Below, one piece after another: positions 11,760 through 25,300 of a stretch of DNA of 64,000 nt. Source of the stretch: Zeugodacus cucurbitae (taxonomy: Eukaryota; Arthropoda; Insecta; Diptera; Tephritidae); contig NC_071671.1 in the NCBI RefSeq assembly GCF_028554725.1, forward strand, positions 7,554,001-7,618,000. Direction: 5' to 3'. The notes under the pieces are model-generated. The model saw only the letters and a list, made by a program, of their open reading frames with translations. It was not told where the DNA came from and did no database searches. A program made the translations under genes and the position numbers. Every line of letters starts with the position of its first letter. The stretch's first letter is position 1.

Positions 11760-13890
11760 TTTTTTCACAAGAACAACAACAACAATAGATAAGATTCGAT
11801 TGAGTCCACTTCGAGTGATAGTGGCTGTAAGGGGACCTCATTAAATTGAAAAAAAACTATTACTGTTAAGTTAACCGATCATTTAGGGCGCAAGCAACTT
11901 GGGCTGTCGACCGATTTTGAGCATGAATAAAGAAGCGAGTGCTCTCAAAACTTGCAAACTTACGTTGTTGCTACATACAAATCAATGAAAGTCAGGCGGC
12001 AGCTAAAAACTGCAGCTGTACATACAAACATTCATATGTAGGTATGTATGTACATATGTATTTGCATTTTTGTATGCATTGAGTGAATTGCAACTAACAT
12101 CGCTATCACTCTGCTACTCAGTACACATCTACTTACATACATATGTACATACACACATACTCGACTAAATGTACATTATTAGCCGCTTTCGATGCTCCGC
12201 CGCTTGCACTGAAGATGTACTCACACAATAAGCACACACACGGTCACAAAGACACACACACACACACTCAAACTGCATCACTTTCAGATACTCAGCTACT
12301 CGGTGGTTTGCTATTAAGCAACCATTATTACCAAGAACATCTCTGTATGCCGAATTTCGTATTGTTTTGTCTTTTGGCACGATGCTGATGATGATGATGA
12401 TGACTCTCGTTTCACTCCTACACTCTTCTCACACTTGCCCTTCTTTTTCGGCACTGCGTTCAACACTAATTGGTATACTCAACAACAATTTAACGATATG
12501 ACTGACTTTAAATATTTTTATTAGTAAATATTTGAGAAGGTAAGAAGAAAAAAAAACAAGAATTTTGCTCACTTTGTAAACTTTGGAAAACTTTTCGTAG
12601 TACATAGCATATGTACTGTATGTACACATAAAATATCTATATGTATGTATATATGTCTTCTAGATACTTGCACAGACACACTGCACCGACGAACAGACCG
12701 ACCGTCGTACCGATCTTGCGCGCTTAATTACACGAACGTGTGCTACGTTGGCGAGTGAAGATACCAAACTGAGGCAACGCCAGCGAACGCGATGGCAATT
12801 AGTACGGAGATAACAAACGAGACAAACGCGCTCAATCGAAGTCAATTGCGGAGCACGATAGTAGCGGAGGAGAACAAATGACAGTTTTCCAATATTCTCT
12901 TCGTACGCTGCAAGTACACAGGTAGATGGTTTCTCTTAACGCTCTCGTTAACATGCGCATGTGATCGGTAGGGCTCTTCATATTTGTATACCACTCAAAC
13001 CTCATACCTTAAAAGCTTCAGATTTAAAATATTTTTATTTTCGAAAATATTAAACCTCTCCGAAATTTTTCGTAAAATATTTTACGCCACTGAAACGGTT
13101 GACTCCATTCGCATTTGAGAGATCAATTCCAAATTGTACGAATGTCAGCAAACCAACTGTGCTTAGATTTATTTCCAGTCAAGTCATAGATCCCCTAAGT
13201 GATCTTTTAGTTAAATGTTTCATGATTTTACAACAATAAAAGCAATGTGACACTGAGGTGGAAACGCAATAAAACCATATGTGACTCAACTCACGAGTTG
13301 AAATTCTTCCCCAACTCACCAATGTGTTTAATTTTCTAAAAAAAAATCGCCTACATTTAGGCGTATTAACATTTCAAAACAAACAAATAACATAACAAAT
13401 ATTTAAATATTGTATTTAATGCATAACCATTTATTTATTTTCACATACAATAATAATAATAATAGACTAAGGAAAAACAAAATAAACACAATATTTCGAT
13501 AAATTACATTCGATATTCATGAGAACTGGTATCATTTGACTTTTTAAAAGTCGCGAAAAATATAACAGCTAAAATACAGAATTTGATTTTATTGCAAGGT
13601 AGTTAGGTTTAACATTCAAAACAAAATGTTTAGTTTCGTCCTTCAATGATAAGTAAAAAGCTACTAGTGTTTAACATTAACTACATATGTATATATATAG
13701 ATATAAGTGTGTAAATATTTGTAAAATCATTATTTATATTTACTTTACCAATCCAAACTAGCATAACATTTATATATATGTGTATGTATGTATGTATGTA
13801 TGTACTAAAGCAAGTTTAATAGCAACTACCGTATAATAAATTAAATATAACACCTTTCGAGTTTGGAAATAAATAGTGTAGATTCATCAG
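11760..13890. other. Intergenic region downstream of Diap2
   Basis: CACA-rich stretch at 12220-12270, (GATGAT)n near 12385-12400 and (GTAT)n near 13785-13805. 13590-13897 should hold the Diap2 3' UTR. No other gene seen. Confidence 0.4.
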
Positions 13891-13897
13891 CTACTAT

Positions 13898-15600
13898 TTA
13901 CGATAGGTAAGTGCGTACAAAACCTTTAATATCGGCACGACACATGGGACACTGACCGACGCCAGGTGCGCATTGCACGCATGTAACTGTAAATGCAAAT
14001 AAAATAAATTATTAAAAATCGTACGAGCGCTTTTTGCACTTGGCATTACGCACCTAAGTGCCCACATGGCAAAAACACGACACCGACTTCTTCATCCAGA
14101 CACACTTTGCACAGACGCGCATCTTTTAGTTTACGATTTTCTTCTTCCAGCGATAATGTTCTATTCAGCGTTACTGCGTTTGCGTCTTTGTTTGTTTTCT
14201 CTTCATCAACATTATCTGTTTTAGCTACTTCGGCTGCTGTGTTATCACTAGTTTGCTTTATCTGCAAAGCATTGGTTACCGCCGCTGAACAACTTGGTCC
14301 ATTCAATACATTATTATATAATGGATTTTGCACGTTACTTTGATTCAATGTTGTCGTACTACTGCTGCTGCTGCTAGCGTTATGCTGATTTTCAACACAA
14401 TTACTACCCACACCAGCTTCGTCTAGCATATTTATTAAACGTGAAACGTCGCCCGCCAAACTAGCACTAATGCCTTCAGTACACTGATTATTTGCAATTG
14501 GTTCAGCGTCTTCGGGATCACCGAAGACCGCTTTTATTAAATCTTCTACTGTCTCATAGGGTCGTCCACATGCCGCCAGTTGGCGTTGTGTAGCATTTCG
14601 TATTGAACCACCATCGATACCAATTTCGAGCGCCTGCAGTACGGGTGCGCTCATCATGGCTTCATCAATGGACATTTCGTTGTGTGGTTGATGACCTGAT
14701 TGTCGGCTCAAGTCTTTTACTTGCTGTATGTAGTTTGCGCCTTTGACGAGACGCACGAATTGGCACTGTGGAAACCTAGAGTAATAAATTAACCATTATT
14801 TATACATTCATATTAGATTTAGCTACAATGTAATAAATACTCACCATTTTGCATGCTCAAACCAAGGATCGTCTTCGCGTTGCCACGAACGCAAACCTAT
14901 ATTACAGTGAAAACAACGCACTTGATCCTCGACATTTTGATAGTAGAGACCAGCCTGTGCTAGCGCATCGGGTTTTTGTATATCAGGTATCGGCCAATTG
15001 ACATATGTTCGGAGTCGTGAATCCAATGAGGAAAATTTTGGCTTTTTCGGTGTAGATATTTGTTGTATGCCTAAATCACGCAGTCCATCGCTCGCCATTT
15101 CTATCAGTGGTCCTAATTGTACGCGTGGACAGTTGGGAAAGAAACGTTTATGCTCCTCAAATGCATCGTCTTGTTCCTCCCACATTGCTATTATACCCTT
15201 GCACCAAGCACATTTTACCTGATCCGAACGATTTAAATAGTAGAAACCTGCTTTGGCCAGTGATTGAGGTGAAATATTTGGATTCTAGGTTAGAAGAGCA
15301 TAAAACGTAAATGTTAATTGAGAGTTTTGTAGAAGTTTGAAATAGAACACAATACAACAAACAAACACACTCCGCACTTCATTTGAAAAATAAACATACA
15401 AAAACTGTATATATTTACACTAATGTGTAAACTAAATATAGTACAAAAATTTGTATTTCAACAGCAATGAGTCTCTTGTCGTTATTTATAAATGCCTATA
15501 CGGCGCACTACACACACTAGCTACTCACAGGCCAATTTTTAAATGTAGCCAAGCGATTTGATTCCACCAAATAATCACTTTCCTCAACAGATTCTTCCAT
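13898..15600 (-). CDS. Diap2: Diap2-like inhibitor of apoptosis (BIR-BIR-UBA-RING)
   Basis: Four coding exons on the minus strand: 15529-15600, 14845-15284, 14054-14775 and 13898-13986. All have GT/AG introns and sum to 1323 nt, giving 440 residues. Residues about 14-80 and 112-178 are BIR zinc folds (CAWC...H...C and CFHC...H...C). A UBA-like segment lies near 213-258, followed by a low-complexity Ser/Thr linker and a C-terminal RING (CKVC, LPCGH, CPMC; residues 393-428). By family, DIAP2 is a cytosolic E3 ubiquitin ligase that binds caspases and works in Imd immune signalling. The two BIRs match BIR2 and BIR3 of the three-BIR fly protein as I remember it; BIR1 is not seen. The start ATG at 15598-15600 has an in-frame TAA two codons upstream, which supports it as the start unless a BIR1 exon splices in just after it. 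A candidate poly(A) signal on this strand is at 13588-13593. Family call is very secure; the N-terminus is less so. Confidence 0.92.
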
Positions 15601-18600
15601 TTTTTAAGCCAAATGATAAATATTTTACTTTTCTAAACCTAAAATCAACTTTTAGGAGTAGTGTTGTTGAATTCCTTAGCAGTAATGAGGTAGTTGGTAT
15701 TGAAGTACTTAACAAACGAGTACTTATATTCTCACAGCTTTAACAAATATGTTTAGTAGCTTTTGAGTTAAAAACAGCAATGCATTTTACGTTTATATGT
15801 AGTAAAGTGTAGTTTTTTTTAATAAATTATTAGTTTTCATATGGCAGCAGTTTAATTAAGCGACGTAAACATATAATCGGTTTCATGAGTAGTCGCTTAA
15901 TGTAAAGCACAAATTGTTTACTCCGAAACAGTGTTGCATTTCTTTTGCGGATTTATTTCGCTATTTATTTAATATTTTGTGCTTGCAGATGGAAAATTGA
16001 GCTGTATAATTAATGTATAAATGATTGTATAATTATGTATTAATAAATAATAATAACATTATAGAAGAAGAAGAAGATATAATAACATTATATAATAATA
16101 ATGAGTATTTGTGTTGAAAAGCCTTATTATGCATTATAAAAAGTTTGTAGATGAATAAGTCTATATTTTCTTGTTTGATTTTAGCTGAAAATTATTAACT
16201 GGCAACTCTATTTCCGCCTGTTCAAATTTCGTTAATTCTGCACAAGAATATAAGTAGTGAATTTCTATTACTAATTTAATTTTAAATTTAATAGAAGTTA
16301 TCATTTACAATTAAGTGCATGCTAAAGTGCGTTTAGTAAATTATATTACTGGAGTTATGATTTCGGCTTGTTCTATATTTAAACATCGTGCTTGCAAATT
16401 GTTCATGCGGAAGCGCTTGGGTTCAAGGCGTCACTACAGTTGCTGAACAAATTTATTTGCTGCAATGTTGATTTTAAAGATTTAACATGCAACTTATCTC
16501 ATCATAATACCATTGAAATTATATAACAAAGTAAGCTTCATAACATAAGACAGCATACAGAATTCTGTGACTTTCCAGCAATCATAACCTCAAATGAAAC
16601 AACTCAAATGTTCTTGCTACTAATTGGCTATGCAGTATTACAATCAGTTAAGTAAAATGTTTGACCTATATTAATGTATAATAATACTTTATTTAATATG
16701 CTTTACTAATTAGTTTTAATTTTCTTTAAGGAAGAGTGATCTACATATATAGGTAAATATATATACATAAATATGTATTCGCATAAGCATTTCCTTCTTC
16801 CTGCCCAATTGATTTACACACATCACATTTTAAGATAAGTAACCTTACATTTACTTTTCTTCATTTTTTGCATGTAGTAAAAGCAAAAACCAGCACAAAC
16901 TACATGCGGTGTTTTAAAAGCCGGTAAAACCGGCCATCATTGGGCCATCACTTGTTGAAATTAAATTTATTTATTACGCTTTTTTGCTTAATACAACGCG
17001 AGCGACAACAAATCAGTAAGATGAAGATGCACACATTATATGCAGACGACTATGTACATATGTATGTTTTAATTTAATACGACCGCCTACAAACATATGC
17101 ATAAGAGTGGCTGTATAAAAAACAAGCTACATGCATACTCATATAAGCACCTGCAGAGTTGGGTCAACTAAAAAAACAGGAATGGTTTAGTTGATGTTGA
17201 TGAAATAGCAAACATACACATACATACATATGCATTTACACATGCACACATGCATGCAACCCGATTAATAGCGACCTTGAGGAAAGTTTATGTCTATATA
17301 TGAAACACACCTATGTATGCATCTTTATATGCTAATTTCAAAGCTAACGGGCATTGGCATGGTAAACGAAACGAATTTGAAAAATTGCACAACTTTTTTC
17401 AATATTAATAAAGAAAGATATAAATGAGCTGTATAAAAAGAGATAACATACAAACAAACACGCCTGCGTGTAAATGACAATGTTTGCTTTTTTTTTTTTT
17501 TGGTACTAATCACTAAGCTTGAGTCTGAAATTAGGGGCAAGTGTTTATGAGGCTTTGCGTGTGTATGTATGTATGTTTGTTTGAAAGCTTATCAACCAAT
17601 TTTAAAAGTATTACAAACGAAAAACTGTGCAATCTTCATCAACACCACTCCCATTGTTTTTGTGTGGAAAATGTTTTGTGCTTCGTATTTTTATTTAAAT
17701 TATTTGATATGAAATGACTCGTCCTAATTTTGTGCGGTGTCTTAAGGTTAAACTAAACTAAAATTTTTAGACTAGCCTAAATATGTGTTTTATATAAACA
17801 ATTTAAACCAATTGTGTGCTAATATGTTTGTTGTTGTTGTTATAATCGTAGAAAATATGCCTTAAATAACTAAGAAATGCTGCCGCGTTGACAAACCTTG
17901 AGATATAAACTTTACCGTTACGTTCTACCAGATTTTAATAGCTGACATGTCTAATATGCTCATCTGTCATATATAATTGAGTCTTAAAATCTAAAAAATT
18001 CAAAACATGTCTATGTTTATACCATTTAAATAAAAAAAAAAAACAGTGTTGCATTCAGCTTATAAACACCAACAATGGAAGTCGAATATTGCAGCTAAAG
18101 GCAATATAAAAATTAATTTTGTGTGTGCTAAAAATATAATTAGAATAAATTAGACATTATTATCTGAATTTCTTAACGTGCAATAAACCATTCTTAAAAT
18201 ACTTTCTCGATACGTGTGTTGATTATTTGCATATTTTTATACATAAATAATATATTTTATAACTATGCGCATTTCAGATAGAAAAAAAAAATACTTCATT
18301 GCTGGTGTTCTAACCAAATACGTGTTATATACGTTTAGCTAACACATATAGAGGATGTACGTAAAAATACCAAAAACAACAACGACAACAAATATATTCT
18401 AACATTTTGCCAACGTCATTAAGCGTAAATATGTTTTTGTTGGCTATTTTCGAAAAGATTTCGGCTTCGTCTTCAACGTACGGTACATAATTTCCGTTCT
18501 AAAGTGGTCAAAGCTTCAGTTTATTATCTTGACAACGGCAACGTATTTATGTTACGTTCTTAACAACTGCAATTTAACGCTTATAACGGGTATAACTTGA

Positions 18601-19228
18601 GCAATTAAATTTGTATGTACAAATTCTGTGTAAATATATATGTATGTGTGTGAGTGCCGTTGCATAATTTTAGTGCTTACCAATGAAAGTAATGAAAGAC
18701 AGAAAGGTGCTAAGTGGTAGCAGAGGCTGAGGAAGAAGAAGAGGAAGACAAATACCAAAAACAAAAAAAAAAAACAAAAAAACTAGGTAAGTCTGGCGCG
18801 ACGTCACAGACACTTTACGCTTATGCCACACTAACTTGATTCATACACGCAGATTTACGACAGCAGACACAGTGAGGAAGAGCTTACACACATACTGAGA
18901 GGCATTTAAACCGCAAATTGTGCTAAGAAAATAGTAACCTGTCGTTTCAACAATTGGTCACTACGCAACAACAACAACAACACATACAAAAAACTGCTAC
19001 CGAATCCAGATCCCAAAAACCAAACTACGGTGTCAGCAGCAAACTGCTATACATAAGCGTCCAACAGGGCCCTTGAATATGGTGTATGCCGTGATGCTGG
19101 CTGAGGTGTGTGCGCCAACACCTCAACAACCTCAACTACATAAATAAATATGTAAACATACATACACTACATACAAACATACATTGGCATGTAGTATAAG
19201 CAAAGGTACGTAACAAGTCACACTTGAC
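15601..19228. other. Diap2 5' flank to cuticle promoter, no gene recognised
   Basis: AT-rich, with GTAT/ACAT tracts and short repeats (AATAATAATAACATTATA near 16050-16095). I looked on the minus strand for a BIR1 exon (a C-x2-C followed by H and C) and did not find one. Confidence 0.4.
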
Positions 19229-19236
19229 TATAAAAG
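19229..19236 (+). promoter_or_regulatory. TATA box of the cuticle protein gene
   Basis: TATAAAAG lies 146 bases before the cuticle gene ATG, with an ACAGTGG initiator-like site about 25 bases downstream (19253-19259). That spacing is normal for an insect TATA promoter. Inferred transcription start is near 19254. Confidence 0.6.
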
Positions 19237-19374
19237 CTTAAGATGACTGCAGACAGTGGTTAGTCTTGAAACACGCGTCGCAGCCAAACGTACAAATCAA
19301 TAATCAAAAATAAGTGCATTTTTTTTAACAAAAGTTTTCTGTGAAAGTAAAAAAAAATAACGTCGAAATTCAAA

Positions 19375-22300
19375 ATGTTGAAATTTATTTTGGTTGCTTG
19401 TCTCTTAGTACAAATCGCCGTTGCGGCACCAGCTGTAAGTGCATATACATATTTATTCAACCAACACTTCATACTTGTTTGTATGTATGTATGTACAAAA
19501 AATTGTTTGTAAAAGAAAAAAGGTTTATTGTTTGTAGAGTTTAAAAAATCATTTGCATTCCTTGTGTCTTCCTGCGTTGCTTAAGTTCTGACGCATTTTT
19601 CGCGTTTGGTCGAACGATCCATTTGACATTTCTCATAGGGGCTGCATTTAGTGTTGCCACAGTAGGCGCCCGAACTGCCGCTGGCTGTAATTATTTGAAT
19701 AATAAATATTTTTTAGTAAAATCAGAGCATAAATTTTGTTAAATTTGATTTTTTTTTACACTTGCATCCTTTTAAATATTTAATTATTTAAATTTAAATA
19801 GCAATATTTTTGTTTAAAAATATTAAAATATTTTTTTTTTGGTTAAAAATTTAACTTTTTCTGTACTGACGGTTCCTACGAGGCATTTTTGTATCCTTCC
19901 TCTTGAAATAAAGATCTTCTGTTTATTAATTTAGCTTAAATACTTTTTGGCAAAAAAATGTAGTATTTATTTTTTGTTTAAAAAATATTAAAATATATTT
20001 TTCTGGTTAAAAATTTAACTTTTTCTGTACTGACGGTTCCTACGAGGCATTTTTATATCCTTCCTCTTGAAATAAAGATCTTCTGTTTATTAATTAAGCT
20101 TAAATACTTTTAGGCAAAAAAATGTAGTAATTATTTTTTGGTTAAAGTCCCCAAATATATTTTTTATAATTACTATTTTTTTGTTAAAAAATTAAAAAAA
20201 AATGTTGGTTAACATTTTTTTCTTTTTAATTAATTTTATACACTTTTTAAATTGTATTTTCTTTAAATTTTTGGTAGATAAATTTTTGTGTTTTATGTTT
20301 GAATATAAACTTATATTTCTATCATTTAATAATTTTTTAATATAATTAAATATTTATTAAATAAATTTGTGTTTATTTTTAATTTTCAAAAAATAAACTT
20401 CATACACAAATAAAAAGCTTGTTGTTAATATTTAAAACTTAAAAAATTGTGTAAAATAAAATAAATTTGTTTAAAATTTTCTTTTTTTATTAAAATATAT
20501 ATTTTTTTTTTTCAAAAATAAAACCAATCGTCATAACAGAAAATCGTTTCTAATAAAAATTCAATAATAAAATATACCAACAACAAAATATATAAATTAA
20601 CAATTTATTAAATATTTAATTGTTAATACAAAATATGATTTTTTACTACCAAAAAAAAATATTTTTTTTTCCTAAAAAAATTTAAAATTTTTAATTATAA
20701 TTTATAAATCTTTTTAAATTGTATTTTTTTTTAATTTTTGGTAGATAAATTATTGTTTTTTATGTTTGAATATAAACTTTTATTTTTATCATTTAATAAT
20801 TTTTTAATATATTACAGTTAAATATAAATAAATAAATAATATCGATCGTCAAAACAGAAAATAGTTTCTAATAAAAATTCAATAATAAATTTATACAACA
20901 AACAACAAAAAATATAAATTAACAATTTATTAAATATTTAATTGTTCATACAAAATATGATTTTTTACTACCAAAAAAATTATTTTATTTTCTAAAAAAT
21001 TTTATTTATTTTCCTAAAAAATTTATTTTTTTTCTAAAAAAATTTAAAATTTTTAATTATAATTTATAAATCTTAGCATTTTTTAATTAATTTTTTTTTT
21101 TAGAATTTTTTATTTAATTTAAATTTTTTTTATTTTAAAAAATTTTATTTTTTTTCCTAAAAAAATTTTAAATTTTTAATTATAATTTATAAATCTTAGC
21201 ATTTTTTAATTTATTTTGTTTTTTTAGAATTTTTTATTTAATATTTTTTTTAATTTTAATTTTAATTTTTTTTTTATTTTAATTTTTTTTTATTTTAATT
21301 TCAATTTTTTTTTAATCTTAATTTGTTTTTTAAAACTTCGAAAATATTTTCCAAAAAATGATTATAAATTTCAAAATTTGCATATTTTTTTATCATACTA
21401 ATCACTATTATTTTTATTTTTTTTTATTTGTTGTACTCACAATATTTATTGCCATCCTTGTTACTGCCACTGCTCTGATCGAATTGATTGCGCTGTATGC
21501 ACGAGCGCTCGTTGCACAAATTCGGGCAGCACTTGCCGCCGATGGCGCTACAATCTGAGTCTTGTTTGCATTTTGGTGTGCAGGTCAACACCTTAGTGGA
21601 TGAGGGACAACCTACTTCACAAAAGATACACCAACAAGAAAAAAAACAACAAAAAAATGCGTTAAGCTTTCCGCAATAGTTGTAAGTTCGTAAAAAAGGC
21701 AAAAAAAACAACAACAACAACAAATTACCACATACTTTGTGCATTGCTCATTACCACGAGCGCCAACAACAGCAGCAAAATCACTTTGAAAGTTGCACCG
21801 CCTGTCAAAAAAAAAGAAGAAAAAAAAACATAAAAACAATAACAAAGTGCGGAAAATTACACATATTTTTTATGTAAATTTTTTCAATTAACACTTTGAC
21901 TGATTTTTTCGCAATTTCGCAAAATTTGCAAACACTTCAAATGTATATGTGTATGTACATATGTAAATCACACACACTTGTCATTGTAATTGCAATTGTA
22001 ATTTACCAAAGAAGAGACGGCTGTTGTTGTTGTTGTTGCTAAATGCTGACGATCCGTTGTGGCGAAACATGTTGTTCACTTCTGCGCTATTAAATGAAAA
22101 CTACCTTAAAAGCGACGCAGACACGACGTGTTTATATGTTTGTTACAAATGCTCTGCCAACAGTTACGAAGTTCGCCTTCGCCTGCCGCACACCCCCTCT
22201 TATAGTTTTTATTTTGTTTATTTTGTTTAATAATAAATTAGTTACAAATGTACACACACACAGAGACATTCAGCTACTTGGAGCGCATATTACATATATA

Positions 22301-25300
22301 CATATGTTGTATTTATATACATCTGTATGTATTTAAGTACCGCTCTTGAAAACTTGTTTACTTGCTTAGAGGCTGACAACGCATCGTTTTGCTATTAATT
22401 TGACGCCAGCAAACTTTTAAGATTACTTGTTTCGAGATCTCTTGCGGTTATTTACATACAGCATATAACTATATGTACGGGGTGTGTTCAAAAAATAACG
22501 GGAATTTTCGTTTTTTCAAAAAAAAATATTTATTAATTTATATAACGCCTTAAAAATAGTCTCCATTCGATATTACCGCTACTTGCTATCGTTGAAACTG
22601 TACTCAAACTCGATTTTTATGATAACCTTTGACCCTTTCAGCGATTTCTCGTTTGTTAGTAAACCGACGAGCCTTTAAGGTTCTCTTTATTTTTGGCAAT
22701 AAAGGGAAAAGTCACTCGAAGTCATGTCTGACGAATATGGATACTGGGGCATCATTACAGTATTGTTTTTGAGCTTATGAGCTTTTAACCAATGAAAATC
22801 ATCAAGCTTATCAGTACACGTCCAACCTTAGCGGCTGCTATAGGCAAAGTAAACAATGAATACAGATGAAGTAAACATCTTAAAAAAATATTGACAATTT
22901 GACTTTCCAAACCTGTGAAATTTTAAATTTTAAAATTCCCATTATTTTTTGAACACACTAACCTATGTATTTGACTGTATATACTATATACCCTTCATAC
23001 AAAACAATTGATCATAGTCACTCTATAAATTTAACAACGTCAGCTGTTTTGTAACGTCACATGCATCTTTTTCTTAGTACACAGTGTTGGTCTCTCATAA
23101 AGCAAGATTGGCGAGTATTGTGATTTTATTCTTCCAAAAAATCGATCGGCATCTTTCTAGGGTCCCATAGTACTTTCTACGCCGATTACGAACAGATACT
23201 ATGCTCCAAGTAGTTCTACCTTAATAGATCTGAAACCTCACACCAAACTGTACGATTTCTCCACTCTTCATCACCTATTTCTCTAATTTGCTCTCAATCA
23301 ACAAACTAAAACATCCACAGAACCAATCCAACGAATAATCCGTTGTTTATTGTAACCTTTGTTTAGACTCCACGGATTAAATAAGTGTCAAAGCAATCCG
23401 TATCAACGCCCCGAAACCAAGCCAAAAATCAGATAAAATCCAAAATCAAGCACAAATCTCTGGTGTTATGTAAAGGGTATATGTTCTGTCACACAACCGC
23501 TTCAAGATAATTGTCATGTATTCACTATTTATTTATTTTTCTCAATAAGGCAACGAGCATGAAACAAAAAATGGTCACGAAAGCTGTACTATAAGATGTA
23601 CATATGTACATGAAGTGATTGAGATACATTCTTATCTCGACCTTACAATGACGCATCACCTCGTGAACTATATTTAGTATATTTTTGAGAAAATAATTTC
23701 AACACGAAATTTAGCCTTTCCAAGTAATTGTTTAATAAATTACCAAGTGAATGAAGCTTTCCATTGAAAGCTTGCGGTTTAATGGCACACAAGGCAAAAG
23801 AGTGATTCGGGTTTATTAGATAATACAAAGTAGCTTGAAAATACGAAATTCGTCAAAATTTTTTTAGGAAAACGAGTCTTCTCGGCTTGGCCCCCTTTTT
23901 TAGATTTGTCATTTTTCAGTGTGGTGATTCGAAGCTTTGATGTCATCTAGTGCTTCGAAGGTGGATACATAAGCTAATCCATAGATGGCGCTACGCTGTA
24001 TGTGACGTTTTTATTAAGCCCGTGAGGTTCTAAGCTCTTCAGCGACCTTCCTTTTGTATCTTTAAGGTTTTTGCAGAAACCGTAGTCAGTTTATATTTAA
24101 CATGTTCCACAAGTATATCGGAAAGACCCTGCTACTCTTCGTTTTGACTTCGTTTTCCATAAAAAGAAATATGTGATCTTTTTAGTGCTCAATTATGCAA
24201 ATCAGCAAGAGTATTTTTCTAAAAAATTTGCTAATTTGCCATAAACTTCTAAATATGTAATATTAAGTTAAGCACTTTTTCTTGTTAATTGGCGATTTTC
24301 ATCTTTGGATGTTAGTAAAATTTTATTGCAGGCAAAATTGCAAAATCACATGCCGTTAGTGACATCAGCTTTGCAATTTTACACACATACATACATATGT
24401 ATATACATACATACATTATAAGGCATCACGTTTGACGTTTAACAAGAAAACACAGTTGGTTGTTACAACAAAAAAAGTACTTAGTAAGATGACTAATTAT
24501 ATTTTTTGAAATGCACGTAAGCTTACCAATACACTTGTGTACATGCTTATGAAAGCATTTAGTATTTCGGTATTAATTTTCGGGATCCCGAAATTTCGGG
24601 AATTTTGTTTTAATCGCAATATATAACCTATTTTTACATTTCAACGAAATCCCGAAAAAAATCTCGTTTTCAAATTTCGGGAGCCCGAAATTTCGGGATT
24701 TACGCTAAGTTGCGTTTATCAATTTTTATACACACTTTTTGTGTGATTTAACAAAATCCCGAAAAAATCCGGTAATCCAAATTCGGAATCCCGAAAATTT
24801 CGGGATTCACAAATTGCAAAAACAATCACAATACAATATCGACAATTTCATTAGAAAAATTGAACATCTACTAGTGATATCTACCAACATACATAACTAA
24901 TTAGTCGGGTGTGTCAATCATTTACAGAGGGCAGTTAAGCGCCGCACACACAGCTTAAGGCTAACAGCGAGCGTGTTTCGTGCTAAAAACTGGTTAAACC
25001 AATATATATTTTTCAATGCTTTTACGACAGACAGACATACAGACATACGATCATATACAAGTAGTTTCGAAAGACTAAACAGTTTCAACATTGCCAACAG
25101 CATCTCTGGAGTTTTATGAAATACATACATACCTACTAATAACAGGTTCAATATTTACATTTCTTTGACTTCAACCGGCTTTCATACACTTTTGTTTACT
25201 TTTTTGTTGCCGTTGTAATTTTTTTTTTTTACTTGTCTCATTGGTTTTATGTCACAAGGTCGTATGAGTGAAGGTGCCACTCCAATGAAAGCACTCGCAA

